64,000 bases of DNA from NCBI RefSeq assembly GCF_003201105.1, contig NZ_QICJ01000008.1, forward strand, positions 62,001 through 126,000, written 5' to 3'. Of the stretch, positions 42,403 through 52,015 are shown in pieces (position 1 is the first letter of the stretch; the number at the start of each line of letters is the position of its first letter). This DNA is from Dyella sp. AtDHG13. Lineage in GTDB: Bacteria; Pseudomonadota; Gammaproteobacteria; Xanthomonadales; Rhodanobacteraceae. Both the position numbers and the translations under genes were made by a program. A model generated the notes under the pieces. The model saw only the letters and a list, made by a program, of their open reading frames with translations, was not told the DNA's origin and did no database searches.

Positions 42403-43581
42403 TCACAGCACGTCGAACAGGCCGGCGGCGCCCTGCCCGCCGCCGATGCACACGGTCACCACCACATGCTTCACGCCACGGCGGTGGCCTTCGAGCAGCG
42501 CATGCCCGACCAGGCGCGCGCCCGACACGCCATAGGGATGCCCCAGCGCGATGGCGCCGCCGTTGACGTTGAGGCGCTCCATCGGGATGCCGAGCGTGTC
42601 CGCGCAGTACAGCACCTGCACGGCGAAGGCTTCGTTCAATTCCCACAGGCCAATGTCCTCGACGCGCAGCCCGGCCTTCTTCAGCAGTTTGGGCACGGCG
42701 AACACGGGGCCGATGCCCATTTCGTCCGGCTCGCAACCCGCCACGGCAAAACCGCGAAACACGCCCAGCGGCTTCAGCCCTCGCGCCGCGGCCGTGCCCG
42801 CGTGCATCACCACGGTGGCGCAGGCGCCATCGGAGAACTGCGAGGCGTTACCCGCGGTGATCACGCCGCCAGGGACGGCGGTGCGGATGGCCGATACGCC
42901 CGCCAGCGTGGTGTCGGCCCGAATGCCTTCATCGGCTGCGATGGTGACTTCTCTTGTGGATATCTGTCCGGTGGACGGATCCGTGGTGCCAGCCTTCACC
43001 GTCATCGGCACGATTTCATCGTCGAAACGGCCGGCCTCGCGGGCGGCGGCGGCCAGTTGCTGGCTGCGCACGCCGTATTCATCCTGGCGTTCGCGTGGAA
43101 TGCGGTAGCGGCTGGCGACGTTTTCCGCCGTGCGCAGCATGGGCCAGTAGATGCCCGGGTAATGGCCGGACAGCCAGCCCTCTTCCAGCATGTGCAGGTT
43201 GGTGGCGTGCTGCACGCAGGAAATGCTTTCCACGCCGCCGGCGACGAAGATCTCGCCTTCGCCTGCGATCACGCGTTGCGCCGCCATGGCGATGGTCTGC
43301 AGGCCGGAGGAACAGAAGCGGTTCACCGTGGCGCCGGGCACCGTTGTCGGGCAACCCGCGCGCAGCGCGATCTGTCGTGCGATGTTGCTGCCGGTGGCAC
43401 CCTCCGGATAGGCGCAGCCCATCAGCACATCTTCCACCTCGCCCGGTTCAAGGCCCGCGCGCATGATGGCGTGCTGCACCACATGGCCACCCAGGGTGGC
43501 GCCATGCGTCATGTTGAAGGCGCCCTTCCAGCTCCTGGCCAGAGCGGTACGCGCGGTGGATACGATGACGGCCTCGTTCAT
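42403..43581 (-). CDS. acetyl-CoA acyltransferase (3-ketoacyl-CoA thiolase)
   Basis: A 392-residue classical thiolase starting [15 protein letters not shown]. The nucleophile Cys is in [11 protein letters not shown] near residue 90, the active-site His in [13 protein letters not shown] near residue 350 and the second Cys in [15 protein letters not shown] at the end. It splits 3-ketoacyl-CoA to acetyl-CoA (or propionyl-CoA for methyl-branched substrates) and a shortened acyl-CoA. It is placed between a FadB/MFE-1-like enzyme and an acyl-CoA dehydrogenase. Confidence 0.93.
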   Translation of the reverse strand: MNEAVIVSTARTALARSWKGAFNMTHGATLGGHVVQHAIMRAGLEPGEVEDVLMGCAYPEGATGSNIARQIALRAGCPTTVPGATVNRFCSSGLQTIAMAAQRVIAGEGEIFVAGGVESISCVQHATNLHMLEEGWLSGHYPGIYWPMLRTAENVASRYRIPRERQDEYGVRSQQLAAAAREAGRFDDEIVPMTVKAGTTDPSTGQISTREVTIAADEGIRADTTLAGVSAIRTAVPGGVITAGNASQFSDGACATVVMHAGTAAARGLKPLGVFRGFAVAGCEPDEMGIGPVFAVPKLLKKAGLRVEDIGLWELNEAFAVQVLYCADTLGIPMERLNVNGGAIALGHPYGVSGARLVGHALLEGHRRGVKHVVVTVCIGGGQGAAGLFDVL

Positions 43582-43666
43582 GCCTGCTCCTGACCTGCCT
43601 GCGGGTGATATGCGTGTTCTGTCGAGGCATGGCGCGGACGGACACACGCGCCTGCCGGAAACCGGT

Positions 43667-45745
43667 TCAATCGTTGAAGCCCCTGCCCGCATCGGCCAGC
43701 CGCTGCAGCAGCGGCGCCACCTGCCAGGCCTGCCCGTGGTAACCGTTGGCGAAGCGCCGCATCGAGCGCACGACGTTGTACAGGCCCACCTGGTCGGCAT
43801 AGAGCATCGGGCCGCCCCGGTAAGCGGGAAAGCCATAGCCGGAGAGATAGACGACGTCGATGTCGGAGGCCTTGGCGGCGATGCCTTCCTCGAGAATCCG
43901 CGCGCCTTCGTTCACCAGCGCGTAGACCAGCCGCTCGACGATTTCCACGTCGGCGATGCGCCTGCGCACAAGGCCGAGATCGCGCGAGTGCTGCACGATC
44001 ATCGCGTTGACCTGCGCGCTGGGATACGCGCGGCGATCGCCGGTCTTGTAGTCGTACCAGCCGGCGCCCGTTTTCTGGCCCAGGCGACCCTGTTCGCACA
44101 GGATGTCGCCCGTCATGGAATAGGTGAAATCCGGTTGCTCGATATACCGCCGCTTGCGAATGGCCCAGGCGATGTCGTTGCCAGCCATGTCGATCATGCG
44201 GAACGGACCCATCGCAAAACCGAAGTGTTCGATGGCCTTGTCGACCTGTTCGGGCAGCGCGCCTTCGTCCAGCAGCAGGCCGGCCTGGCGGCTGTACTGC
44301 TCGAGCATGCGGTTGCCGATGAAACCGTCGCACACGCCGGCCACCACGGCCACCTTGCGCAGCTTCTTCCCTAGCTGCATGACGGTGGCGAGCACGTCCT
44401 TGCCGGTCTGCGCGCCGCGCACGACTTCCAACAGGCGCATGACGTTGGCCGGACTGAAGAAGTGCGTGCCCACCACGTCCTGCGGGCGACGCGTGAATGA
44501 CGCGATGCGGTCGATATCCAGCGTGGACGTATTGGAAGCGAGGATGGCGCCCGGCTTCATCACCTCATCGAGCCGATGAAACACGGACTGCTTGATGGCG
44601 ATGTCCTCGAACACCGCCTCGATGACCAGGTCCGCGTCGCGGATGTCGTTGTAGGCCAGCGTCGTGCGCAACAGCTCCATGCGCTGCCCTACCTGCTCGC
44701 GCGTGAGCTTGCCCTTGCTGGCGCTGGCCTCGTAGTTCCTGAGGATGGTGGCGACGCCGCGATCGAGCGCGGCGTCGGTGGTATCCACCAGCGTGACCGG
44801 AATGCCGGCATTGAGGAAGCACATGCCGATGCCGCCACCCATGGTGCCGGCGCCGACGATGGCCACGGTGTCGATGCGGCGCGTGGGCGTATCGGCGGGA
44901 ACGTCCGCGATCCGGGTGGCGGCGCGCTCTGCGAAGAACGCATGACGCAGCGCGCGGGATTCGGGCGTGGCCTGAAGCTGCTCGAAACACGCCCACTCGT
45001 ACGCGGCACCTTCGTCAAAAGGCTTGAGCGAAGCGGCAATGGCATCGATGCACTTGGCCTTGGCGGGGTGCTGCTTCGACGCCGCCGCCACGGCCTGGCG
45101 GGCGTAGGCAAGAAAGCCTTCCGCGTTCTCGTGCTGCACGACGCGGTCGCGTGCTTTCGGATGCACCTTGGCGCAGGCCACTTCCCGGGCATAGGCGATC
45201 GCGGCCGGCAGCAGCTCGCCCTCGACGATGTCCTGGAACAACGGCGTGCCCGACAGCTGGCCGGCCGGCACCGATGTGCCCGACACGATCATGTTGAGTG
45301 CTTCCTCAAGCCCCAGCAGGCGCGGCAATCGCTGCGTGCCGCCTGCTCCCGGCAACAGGCCGAGATGGACTTCCGGCAGGGCGATCTGCGCGGTGGCCGT
45401 GGCCATGCGGTAGTGGCAGCCCATGGCCAGCTCCAGGCCGCCGCCCATCGCCACGCCATGAATCGCGGCCACCACGGGCTTGGATGCGTTTTCGATAATG
45501 CGGATGACGGCGTGCAGGCTGGGTTCGCACTGCGCCATCGCCGTGCCGAATTCGCTGATGTCGGCGCCGGCCGAAAACGCCGAACCGGCGCCGGCGATCA
45601 CGATGGCGACCACGTCGTCGTCCGCCAGCGCACGGTCGATGCCGTCGACCACGCTGCGTCGCGTGGCATGGTCCAGGCTGTTGACCGGCGGATGATCGAG
45701 CGTGATCACGGCCACGCCGCGTCGTACTTCGTAGTGCGTTGTCAT
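43667..45745 (-). CDS. bifunctional enoyl-CoA hydratase / (3S)-hydroxyacyl-CoA dehydrogenase (FadB/MFE-1-like)
   Basis: A 692-residue fusion. The N-terminal crotonase domain (1-190) has the oxyanion-hole motifs [12 protein letters not shown] near residue 60 and [14 protein letters not shown] near residue 98, with the catalytic Glu region [23 protein letters not shown]. The NAD-binding 3-hydroxyacyl-CoA dehydrogenase begins at residue ~295 ([21 protein letters not shown]) and has [17 protein letters not shown] and two C-terminal domains ([13 protein letters not shown]). The product is (3S), opposite to the MaoC/SDR pair in the rightward operon. It is the first gene of the leftward set and divergent from the TonB-dependent receptor. 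Confidence 0.93.
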   Translation of the reverse strand: MTTHYEVRRGVAVITLDHPPVNSLDHATRRSVVDGIDRALADDDVVAIVIAGAGSAFSAGADISEFGTAMAQCEPSLHAVIRIIENASKPVVAAIHGVAMGGGLELAMGCHYRMATATAQIALPEVHLGLLPGAGGTQRLPRLLGLEEALNMIVSGTSVPAGQLSGTPLFQDIVEGELLPAAIAYAREVACAKVHPKARDRVVQHENAEGFLAYARQAVAAASKQHPAKAKCIDAIAASLKPFDEGAAYEWACFEQLQATPESRALRHAFFAERAATRIADVPADTPTRRIDTVAIVGAGTMGGGIGMCFLNAGIPVTLVDTTDAALDRGVATILRNYEASASKGKLTREQVGQRMELLRTTLAYNDIRDADLVIEAVFEDIAIKQSVFHRLDEVMKPGAILASNTSTLDIDRIASFTRRPQDVVGTHFFSPANVMRLLEVVRGAQTGKDVLATVMQLGKKLRKVAVVAGVCDGFIGNRMLEQYSRQAGLLLDEGALPEQVDKAIEHFGFAMGPFRMIDMAGNDIAWAIRKRRYIEQPDFTYSMTGDILCEQGRLGQKTGAGWYDYKTGDRRAYPSAQVNAMIVQHSRDLGLVRRRIADVEIVERLVYALVNEGARILEEGIAAKASDIDVVYLSGYGFPAYRGGPMLYADQVGLYNVVRSMRRFANGYHGQAWQVAPLLQRLADAGRGFND

Positions 45746-46165
45746 GACGGACCCTTGCGCGCGAATGGACCTGCGCGAGCGGATCGTTGACCGCGTGACG
45801 CGGATGCGCCGTTATGCAGACCCTGGTGGGTTTGCATTAGGCGGCATCGCGACCGTAGCCTCACCCCCCTGCGACGAGGGGAATGCACGCCACGGCTTGG
45901 GCGTTGGGGAAGGCGGCGACCTTCGCTGAAGATAAAGCGCGCGTATTGCATTGCAGCAAGCACGATGCGTGCCGAGCCACGTCCGTCCTACCCGTCGCGG
46001 GTGGTATCCGCTCTCGGAAGGGCTTCCTACCCTCGGGCAAAGGATGCGCATGGTGGACAGGAGTCCGCACGGGGAACGGGGAGGCTGGGGGAAGCGGATC
46101 GGGACGTCATGGATCAGCTCGCCAAGGCCACGACATTTGATGGTCCATGCATGGGGTGAGAGGGC
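45746..46165. other. 420-nt divergent promoter region between the FadB-like gene and the TonB-dependent receptor
   Basis: No coding frame is convincing. A C-run/G-run pair (CACCCCCCTGCGACGAGGGG near 45867) resembles the C/G-run elements upstream of etfB and in the regulator/thiolase gap. Short inverted repeats occur near 45998-46015 (TACCCGTCGCGGGTGGTA). Confidence 0.5.
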
Positions 46166-48733
46166 ATGACGGAACAGCGGTTCGCTAGGAGAGTGCTGGG
46201 ACTGGCCGTACTTTGGGCACTTTGCTCATCGGCCTACGCGCAAGAGAGCGCGCAAGGCAGTGCGCAGAACGCCGGGGCGCCCTCCAGCCAGAAAGAGGCC
46301 AAGACGCTCGACGCCATCAAGGTGGTGGCCGAAAAGCGCGAGGAGAAGATCCAGGACGTACCCATCGTGGTGAACGTGCTGCCAGCGCAGCAGTTGCAGG
46401 ATGCGGGCGTGCGCGACATCAAGGATCTGCAGATCCTGGTGCCGAGCATGAACGCCACCACCACGCAGAACGCGATGTCCACCACCGTCCGCATCTGGAA
46501 CGTGGGCACCACCGGCGACAACCCGGGCCTTGAATCCTCCGTGGGCGTGGTGATCGACGGCGTGTACCGTCCGCGCACGGGCGTGGCCTATGGCGATCTG
46601 GGCGAAATCGATCACATCGAAGTGCTCAAGGGGCCGCAAGGCACGCTGTTCGGCAAGAACACGTCGGCCGGCGTCATCAACATCATCACCGCCCAACCGG
46701 AGTTCGTGCAGCACGCGCAGGCCGAGGCCACGCTGGGCAACTATGGCGCCTGGGGTCTTTCCGGTTCCTACACCAACGCGCTGAGCGACAACGTCGCATT
46801 CCGCGTCTACGCGGCGGACCGCGAGCGTGACGGTTTCTGGGACGTGGTCAACGGCAAGGGGCCGGGCACCCACAACACCGACAACAACGAGCATTACCAC
46901 ACCTTCCGCGGCCAGCTGCTGTGGAAACCCAGCGACACGGTGAAGGTGGATTTCAGTGCCGACTACACCGACCGCAACGAGAACTGCTGCGCCACCAGCG
47001 CCTATATCGAGGGCAGCACCGCGCCGCTGATCAACAAGCTGGCGGGTGGCAAGGGCATCGCCGCACCCGGCGACAACCCGGCCGACCGCGTGGCGTACCT
47101 CAATCGCGATACCACCCAGGCGATCAAGGACAAGGGCGTCTCCGCCACGGTCACCTGGGACACGTCCTGGCTTGGCGGCGCCACCTTCACCTCGGTCACG
47201 GCCGACCGCAGCTGGAATGCCAGCACCGGCGGCGACCTGGATTTCACGGGCGCGGACCTGCTGTATCGCAACGGCAACCGGCAGCAATCCTTCAACGGCT
47301 TCCGCACCTTCTCGCAGGAATTTCGCCTGGCCGGCAAGACCGATAGCGTCGACTGGCTGGTCGGTGCGTTCTACGCGGACGAAGTGCTCAACAGGAACAA
47401 CTCGTACGGGCTGGGCACCGATTACGAAGCTTACCTCTCGACGCTGGCCTTCGGCGGGCTCGCTGCGACCGGCGTGCCCATCCGCAAGCCCAACCCGGCG
47501 GCGTTCTTCTCGCAGATATCCGGCGTCACCAACGGCTTCACCGGTTTGTCGGGGCTGGATCACTACCGCCAAAGCACCAAGAGCGGCGCGCTGTTCACCA
47601 ACAACACCTGGCATGCCACCGACGCGCTCGACCTGACGATGGGCCTGCGCTACACGCACGACAGCAAGCAGCTCCAATCGCAGTACAGCAACCCCAACGG
47701 TACGCCGGCCTGCGCCGCGGTGCTGCAGAACCCCGCCGCCCACGTGGCCGCGGGCCTCAAGGCGCAAGGGGTCACGCCGACGCCCGCCCTGATCGCGGCA
47801 CTGGCGCCCACCATCGTGGGGACCATGTGCCTGCCCTGGTCGAATGCGAACTTCGCGAACTTCCAGCCGCCGAACCAGCAGATGACCGAAAACGAATGGA
47901 CCGGCACGCTCAAGGCCGCCTATCACTGGAACGATCAGGTGATGACCTACGTTTCCGGCGCGCGAGGCTACAAATCCGGCGGCTACAACCTCGATCGCGT
48001 GCAGAACGGCGTCAAGCCAGCGACCGATACCTCGTTCCCCGGCGAGTTCGTCAACAGCTACGAGCTGGGCGCCAAGACCACCTGGCTGGGCGGCAACCTG
48101 CTGTGGAACAGCACGCTGTTCTATCAGGACTACAAGAACTACCAGTTCAACGGTTTCCTTGGCGTGTCCTGGGCCGTGCTCTCCATTCCCACGCTCACCA
48201 GCAAGGGCCTCGACAACGAGCTGATGTGGCAGACCGGCATCCAGGGCCTGATGCTGCAAGCGGGCCTGACCTATGCCGACACCCGCTTCGGCAAGAACAT
48301 CCCCGGCGCCCTTTTCCAGGCGCCGGCCGGTGCGCTGAACCGCCTGCCCGGCGCGCATCCGAGCTTTGCCCCGGAGTGGTCCGGCACGGCGGGCATCACC
48401 TATGAGAAGGACATCGCGCACAACCTGCTGGTGCGCTTCAACATCAGCGCCAAGTACACCTCCAGCGAGAACGCCGGCACCGACCTGATGCCGGAGAAAG
48501 ACCAGAACCCGTTCACCGTGGTCAACGCGCGCGTGGGGCTGGGTTCGAGCGACGGCCGCTGGATGGTCGAACTGTGGGGCCAGAACCTCACCAACGCGCT
48601 CTATTACGAAGTCGCCTTCAACAACCCGCTGCAAAGTCCTTCCGTCGCCTCCCGCAGCCCGCAGAACACCTTTGGCGCGGGCTATGGCGACCCACGGACC
48701 TACGGCCTGACCTTGAGGGTGAAAACGGACTGA
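46166..48733 (+). CDS. TonB-dependent outer-membrane receptor
   Basis: A 855-residue receptor with a signal peptide ending near SSAYAQES. A TonB-box-like stretch (KTLDAIKVVAEK) precedes the plug domain (EKIQDVPIVVNVLPAQQLQDA; the EVLKGPQGTLFGKNTSAGVINI signature near residue 155). The beta-barrel covers about residues 185-855 and ends GYGDPRTYGLTLRVKTD, without the usual terminal Phe. It takes up ligands using TonB-ExbBD. Its position, divergent from the FadB-like gene, suggests import of the hydrophobic or bulky substrate of the island rather than a siderophore. Confidence 0.88.
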   Translation: MTEQRFARRVLGLAVLWALCSSAYAQESAQGSAQNAGAPSSQKEAKTLDAIKVVAEKREEKIQDVPIVVNVLPAQQLQDAGVRDIKDLQILVPSMNATTTQNAMSTTVRIWNVGTTGDNPGLESSVGVVIDGVYRPRTGVAYGDLGEIDHIEVLKGPQGTLFGKNTSAGVINIITAQPEFVQHAQAEATLGNYGAWGLSGSYTNALSDNVAFRVYAADRERDGFWDVVNGKGPGTHNTDNNEHYHTFRGQLLWKPSDTVKVDFSADYTDRNENCCATSAYIEGSTAPLINKLAGGKGIAAPGDNPADRVAYLNRDTTQAIKDKGVSATVTWDTSWLGGATFTSVTADRSWNASTGGDLDFTGADLLYRNGNRQQSFNGFRTFSQEFRLAGKTDSVDWLVGAFYADEVLNRNNSYGLGTDYEAYLSTLAFGGLAATGVPIRKPNPAAFFSQISGVTNGFTGLSGLDHYRQSTKSGALFTNNTWHATDALDLTMGLRYTHDSKQLQSQYSNPNGTPACAAVLQNPAAHVAAGLKAQGVTPTPALIAALAPTIVGTMCLPWSNANFANFQPPNQQMTENEWTGTLKAAYHWNDQVMTYVSGARGYKSGGYNLDRVQNGVKPATDTSFPGEFVNSYELGAKTTWLGGNLLWNSTLFYQDYKNYQFNGFLGVSWAVLSIPTLTSKGLDNELMWQTGIQGLMLQAGLTYADTRFGKNIPGALFQAPAGALNRLPGAHPSFAPEWSGTAGITYEKDIAHNLLVRFNISAKYTSSENAGTDLMPEKDQNPFTVVNARVGLGSSDGRWMVELWGQNLTNALYYEVAFNNPLQSPSVASRSPQNTFGAGYGDPRTYGLTLRVKTD

Positions 48734-48902
48734 AGGTCCACGTTCCGCGCAGGAATGCCATATTGCTGTGGTTGACTAGCATGTCTCTTATTTCCGAGAC
48801 TTGCCGCATCAGGCGGGTCGCGCGTGCGACCCTGCCTGGTCGGTTTCGATGAAAGACACCCTTCCACCTGCCTGATCCAACCCACTGAAAGGAACGCTAT
48901 CC

Positions 48903-49250
48903 ATGGAATGGTATTTGAAGGTACTCAAGCAGCATTACGCCGATTTCAACGGCCGCGCGCGTCGCCAGGAATATTGGATGTTCACGCTGGTGAACATCAT
49001 CGTGGCCATCGTGCTGGCCGCGCTGACCAAGGTCAGCGGCCTGTTCTCCATCCTCTACACGATCTACGCGCTGGGCACCCTGCTGCCCTCGCTGGCCGTG
49101 TGCGCGCGCCGCCTGCACGACGTAGGCAAGTCGGGCTGGTTCATGCTGCTCTCGCTGATTCCCATTGTCGGCCTGTACCTGATCTACCTGCTGGTGCAGG
49201 ACAGCGAGCCGGGCACCAATCAGTACGGCCCCAATCCAAAGGGCGTGTAA
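48903..49250 (+). CDS. DUF805 family membrane protein
   Basis: A 115-residue inner-membrane protein with three or four hydrophobic segments and the DUF805 signatures [13 protein letters not shown] near residue 17 and [21 protein letters not shown] near residue 67, with the C-terminal [10 protein letters not shown] motif. The family is widespread and has no established function. An AAAGGAAC ribosome site precedes the ATG and a terminator follows. Confidence 0.9.
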   Translation: MEWYLKVLKQHYADFNGRARRQEYWMFTLVNIIVAIVLAALTKVSGLFSILYTIYALGTLLPSLAVCARRLHDVGKSGWFMLLSLIPIVGLYLIYLLVQDSEPGTNQYGPNPKGV

Positions 49251-49257
49251 CGACTCG

Positions 49258-49281
49258 AAAGCCGGCCCTTGGGCCGGCTTT
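49258..49281 (+). terminator. rho-independent terminator after the DUF805 gene
   Basis: AAAGCCGGCCC/GGGCCGGCTTT forms an 11-bp perfect stem with a minimal loop, followed by CTCTTTC, 7 nt after the stop. Confidence 0.85.
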
Positions 49282-49431
49282 CTCTTTCGGGCCTCGGCAC
49301 CCGAGCCGGGTGCCACGTGCGGTACGCAATACGCCAGCAATAACAGCCCGTTACCGTGCAATCTGCTGACGCGCCTGATGCATTGGCGCTAACATGCTGA
49401 GTTTGCACGCAGGCGATTCGGCATCACAGGC

Positions 49432-51990
49432 ATGCTCCATTTCTTCTTCGGCGCCTTCGGGCTGTCCACGCTCTGGCTACTTCCCCTGCTTTGGCGCGTT
49501 GGCGGCAGCCTGCTGAAACGGCGTGCAGGGTCGGTCAGCGGCCAGGGAACGATCCGCTTCTGGCTGGGCGCCTTGCTGGTGCTGTTGGCCAGCGCGACGC
49601 TGGAAGGCTTGGTGATCGACCAGTACACCGACGATGCGAATGCCGGCGGCGTGGTGTGCCGCGCCCTGTCGCACGTGATCGGCAGCCTGCTCGGCGGTTG
49701 GCTGACCACGCTGGCGATGCTGGCGGTGATCGCCGCCGCCTTGCCGTGGTATCTCGGCGTGACCTGGCCGGCGATGTTCAAGCGCATCACGGCGGGCGTG
49801 GACGTACTCGCGGCGCTGCTGCAGCGCGTGGTCGATGCGGTGGCGGCGCGGCGTGGCCGTTCGTCTTCCGTCCGCGCACCGCGTGGCGCCGTGCGCCGCG
49901 CCGAGCGTGCGTCCCGTCAGGCGCGCCGTACCGCGCCGCCGGCCGCGCGTCGCACACCGGCCACCGCCGCGCCGGTAGCGGCGGCAAAGCCCATCCCCGA
50001 GACCGCCGCTTCACCGACGCCAGCGCCCGTGTCGCGCGTGCGCCACGTCGCGCAGCAAGAGAAGGTGATACGCGAACCGTGGCTGATGCCCAAGCACGGC
50101 CGCCCGGCGCAACCCGCGCCGCGTGCGCCCTTGAGTCGACCCGCGCCGGCCATCGCGACCAGCGCCATCGTTGCAAAGGCGGCTGCGGCACCGGTCGCCG
50201 CGGCGGTCGAGTCCTCCGCCCCCATCGCTACAGCGATGTCCGCGCCGGTGTCATGGGAGCCGACGCCCGCCGTCAAAGCCGCTCCCGTTCCCGATGTTGT
50301 GGAAACACCGGTCACACCGTCCGCCGTCGACGAAGCACCTGCTGCTGCAGTGGACGAACCCTTCGAGATCGAACTTCCATCGGTCAGCGCGCCGATCACG
50401 CCAGCACCGATAGCGCCGGCGCGCCGCTATGCGGCCAATGACGACGACGCCATCGGCACGCCCGCCAGCGTCACCTCGCTGCGCCCCGCAGCTCCCGCGC
50501 GCGAGCGTTCCGCCGCCATGCTGCCGCCGCTTTCGCTGCTGGCCGCGCCGCGTTCGGAAGTGGCCGCCATCGATGACGCGCAACTGGCCGAAACCGGCGA
50601 GCTGATCGAGCAGCGCCTGCGCGAGTTCAAGGTGCCGGTGACGGTGGTCGGCGCCTCCGCGGGTCCGGTGATCACGCGCTTTGAAGTGGAACCGGCGGTG
50701 GGCGTGCGCGGCAACCAGATCGTCGCGCTGATGAAGGATCTCGCGCGTGGTTTGGGACGGACGTCCATTCGCGTGGTCGAAACCATTCCCGGCAAGACCT
50801 GCATGGGCCTGGAGCTGCCCAACGAACAGCGCCAGATGATCGCGCTGTCCGAGATCCTCGACTCGCCGGCCTACCGCGATTCCGACTCGCTGCTCACGCT
50901 GGCCATGGGCAAGGGCATCACCGGCGAACCGCTGGTGACCGACCTGGCCAAGGCGCCGCACATGCTGGTGGCGGGCACCACGGGTTCGGGCAAGTCCGTC
51001 GCGGTGAACGCGATGATCCTGTCCATGCTGTACAAGGCCACGCCCGACGACGTGCGCATGATCATGATCGACCCGAAGATGCTGGAGCTTTCGGTCTACG
51101 AGGGCATTCCGCACCTGCTCGCGCCGGTGGTCACCGACATGAAGCTCGCGGCGAATGCGCTGGCGTGGTGCGTCGGCGAAATGGAGAACCGCTATCGCCT
51201 GATGTCCGACCTGCGCGTGCGTAACCTCGCCGGTTTCAACCAGAAGGTGCGCGAGGCACGGGCGTCTGGACGTCCGTTGATGAACCCGTTCCCCACGCAT
51301 CCGGAAGTGCCCGAGACGCTCGACACGCTGCCGATGATCGTGGTGGTGATCGACGAGCTGGCCGACCTGATGATGGTGGCCGGCAAGAAGATCGAAGAAC
51401 TCATCGCGCGACTCGCACAGAAGGCGCGCGCCGCCGGCATCCACCTCATCCTGGCCACACAGCGCCCGTCGGTGGACGTGATCACCGGTCTGATCAAGGC
51501 CAATATCCCCACGCGCGTGGCGTTCCAGGTGTCGTCCAAGATCGACTCGCGCACCATCCTCGACCAGATGGGCGCGGAAAGCCTGCTGGGCCAGGGCGAC
51601 ATGCTGTTCCTGCCGCCGGGCACGGGTTACCCGCAGCGCATCCACGGCGCCTTCGTCGCCGACGAGGAAGTGCATCGCATCGTCGCCCACCTCAAGCTCT
51701 ACGGCGAACCCGACTACAAGGACGAAATCCTCGCCGGCCCGCCCAGCGAAGGATCGGGCGAGCTGTTCACCGAAGACGGTGGCGACCCCGAACTCGACCC
51801 GCTCTACGACGAAGCCGCCGCCTTCGTGCTGCGCACCCGCCGCGCCTCCATCTCCTTCGTGCAGCGCCAGTTCCGCATCGGCTACAACCGCGCCGCGCGA
51901 CTGGTGGAAGCGATGGAAGCCGCGGGCCTGGTCTCGCCGATGGGCATCAACGGCCAGCGCGATGTGATTGCGCCGGGGCCGGTGGACTAA
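49432..51990 (+). CDS. ftsK: DNA translocase FtsK/SpoIIIE family
   Basis: A 852-residue hexameric DNA pump for chromosome dimer resolution and septal DNA clearing. The N-terminus has about three hydrophobic segments (2-22, 43-60 and 82-110), fewer than the usual four. A long Ala/Pro/Arg-rich linker (about 135-350) follows, then the alpha/beta motor with Walker A ([15 protein letters not shown] near residue 517), [26 protein letters not shown] core text and the [12 protein letters not shown]alker B. The winged gamma domain ([21 protein letters not shown]) binds KOPS sites. xerC lies 10 kb downstream. The first helix may be missing or the start may lie elsewhere. Confidence 0.93.
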   Translation: MLHFFFGAFGLSTLWLLPLLWRVGGSLLKRRAGSVSGQGTIRFWLGALLVLLASATLEGLVIDQYTDDANAGGVVCRALSHVIGSLLGGWLTTLAMLAVIAAALPWYLGVTWPAMFKRITAGVDVLAALLQRVVDAVAARRGRSSSVRAPRGAVRRAERASRQARRTAPPAARRTPATAAPVAAAKPIPETAASPTPAPVSRVRHVAQQEKVIREPWLMPKHGRPAQPAPRAPLSRPAPAIATSAIVAKAAAAPVAAAVESSAPIATAMSAPVSWEPTPAVKAAPVPDVVETPVTPSAVDEAPAAAVDEPFEIELPSVSAPITPAPIAPARRYAANDDDAIGTPASVTSLRPAAPARERSAAMLPPLSLLAAPRSEVAAIDDAQLAETGELIEQRLREFKVPVTVVGASAGPVITRFEVEPAVGVRGNQIVALMKDLARGLGRTSIRVVETIPGKTCMGLELPNEQRQMIALSEILDSPAYRDSDSLLTLAMGKGITGEPLVTDLAKAPHMLVAGTTGSGKSVAVNAMILSMLYKATPDDVRMIMIDPKMLELSVYEGIPHLLAPVVTDMKLAANALAWCVGEMENRYRLMSDLRVRNLAGFNQKVREARASGRPLMNPFPTHPEVPETLDTLPMIVVVIDELADLMMVAGKKIEELIARLAQKARAAGIHLILATQRPSVDVITGLIKANIPTRVAFQVSSKIDSRTILDQMGAESLLGQGDMLFLPPGTGYPQRIHGAFVADEEVHRIVAHLKLYGEPDYKDEILAGPPSEGSGELFTEDGGDPELDPLYDEAAAFVLRTRRASISFVQRQFRIGYNRAARLVEAMEAAGLVSPMGINGQRDVIAPGPVD

Positions 51991-52015
51991 TCCTTCGCCA
52001 TGACGGCCTCGTCGC

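Noticed and set aside
28322-48733. Complete steroid-degradation or atu/liu acyclic-terpene cluster
   Set aside because: No ring-cleavage genes, ketosteroid dehydrogenase or geranyl-CoA carboxylase are present; only side-chain-type beta-oxidation genes are seen.
48815-48832. Hairpin GGGTCGC/GCGACCC after the TonB-dependent receptor as terminator
   Set aside because: Only 7 bp with no T-run; too weak to list as a feature.
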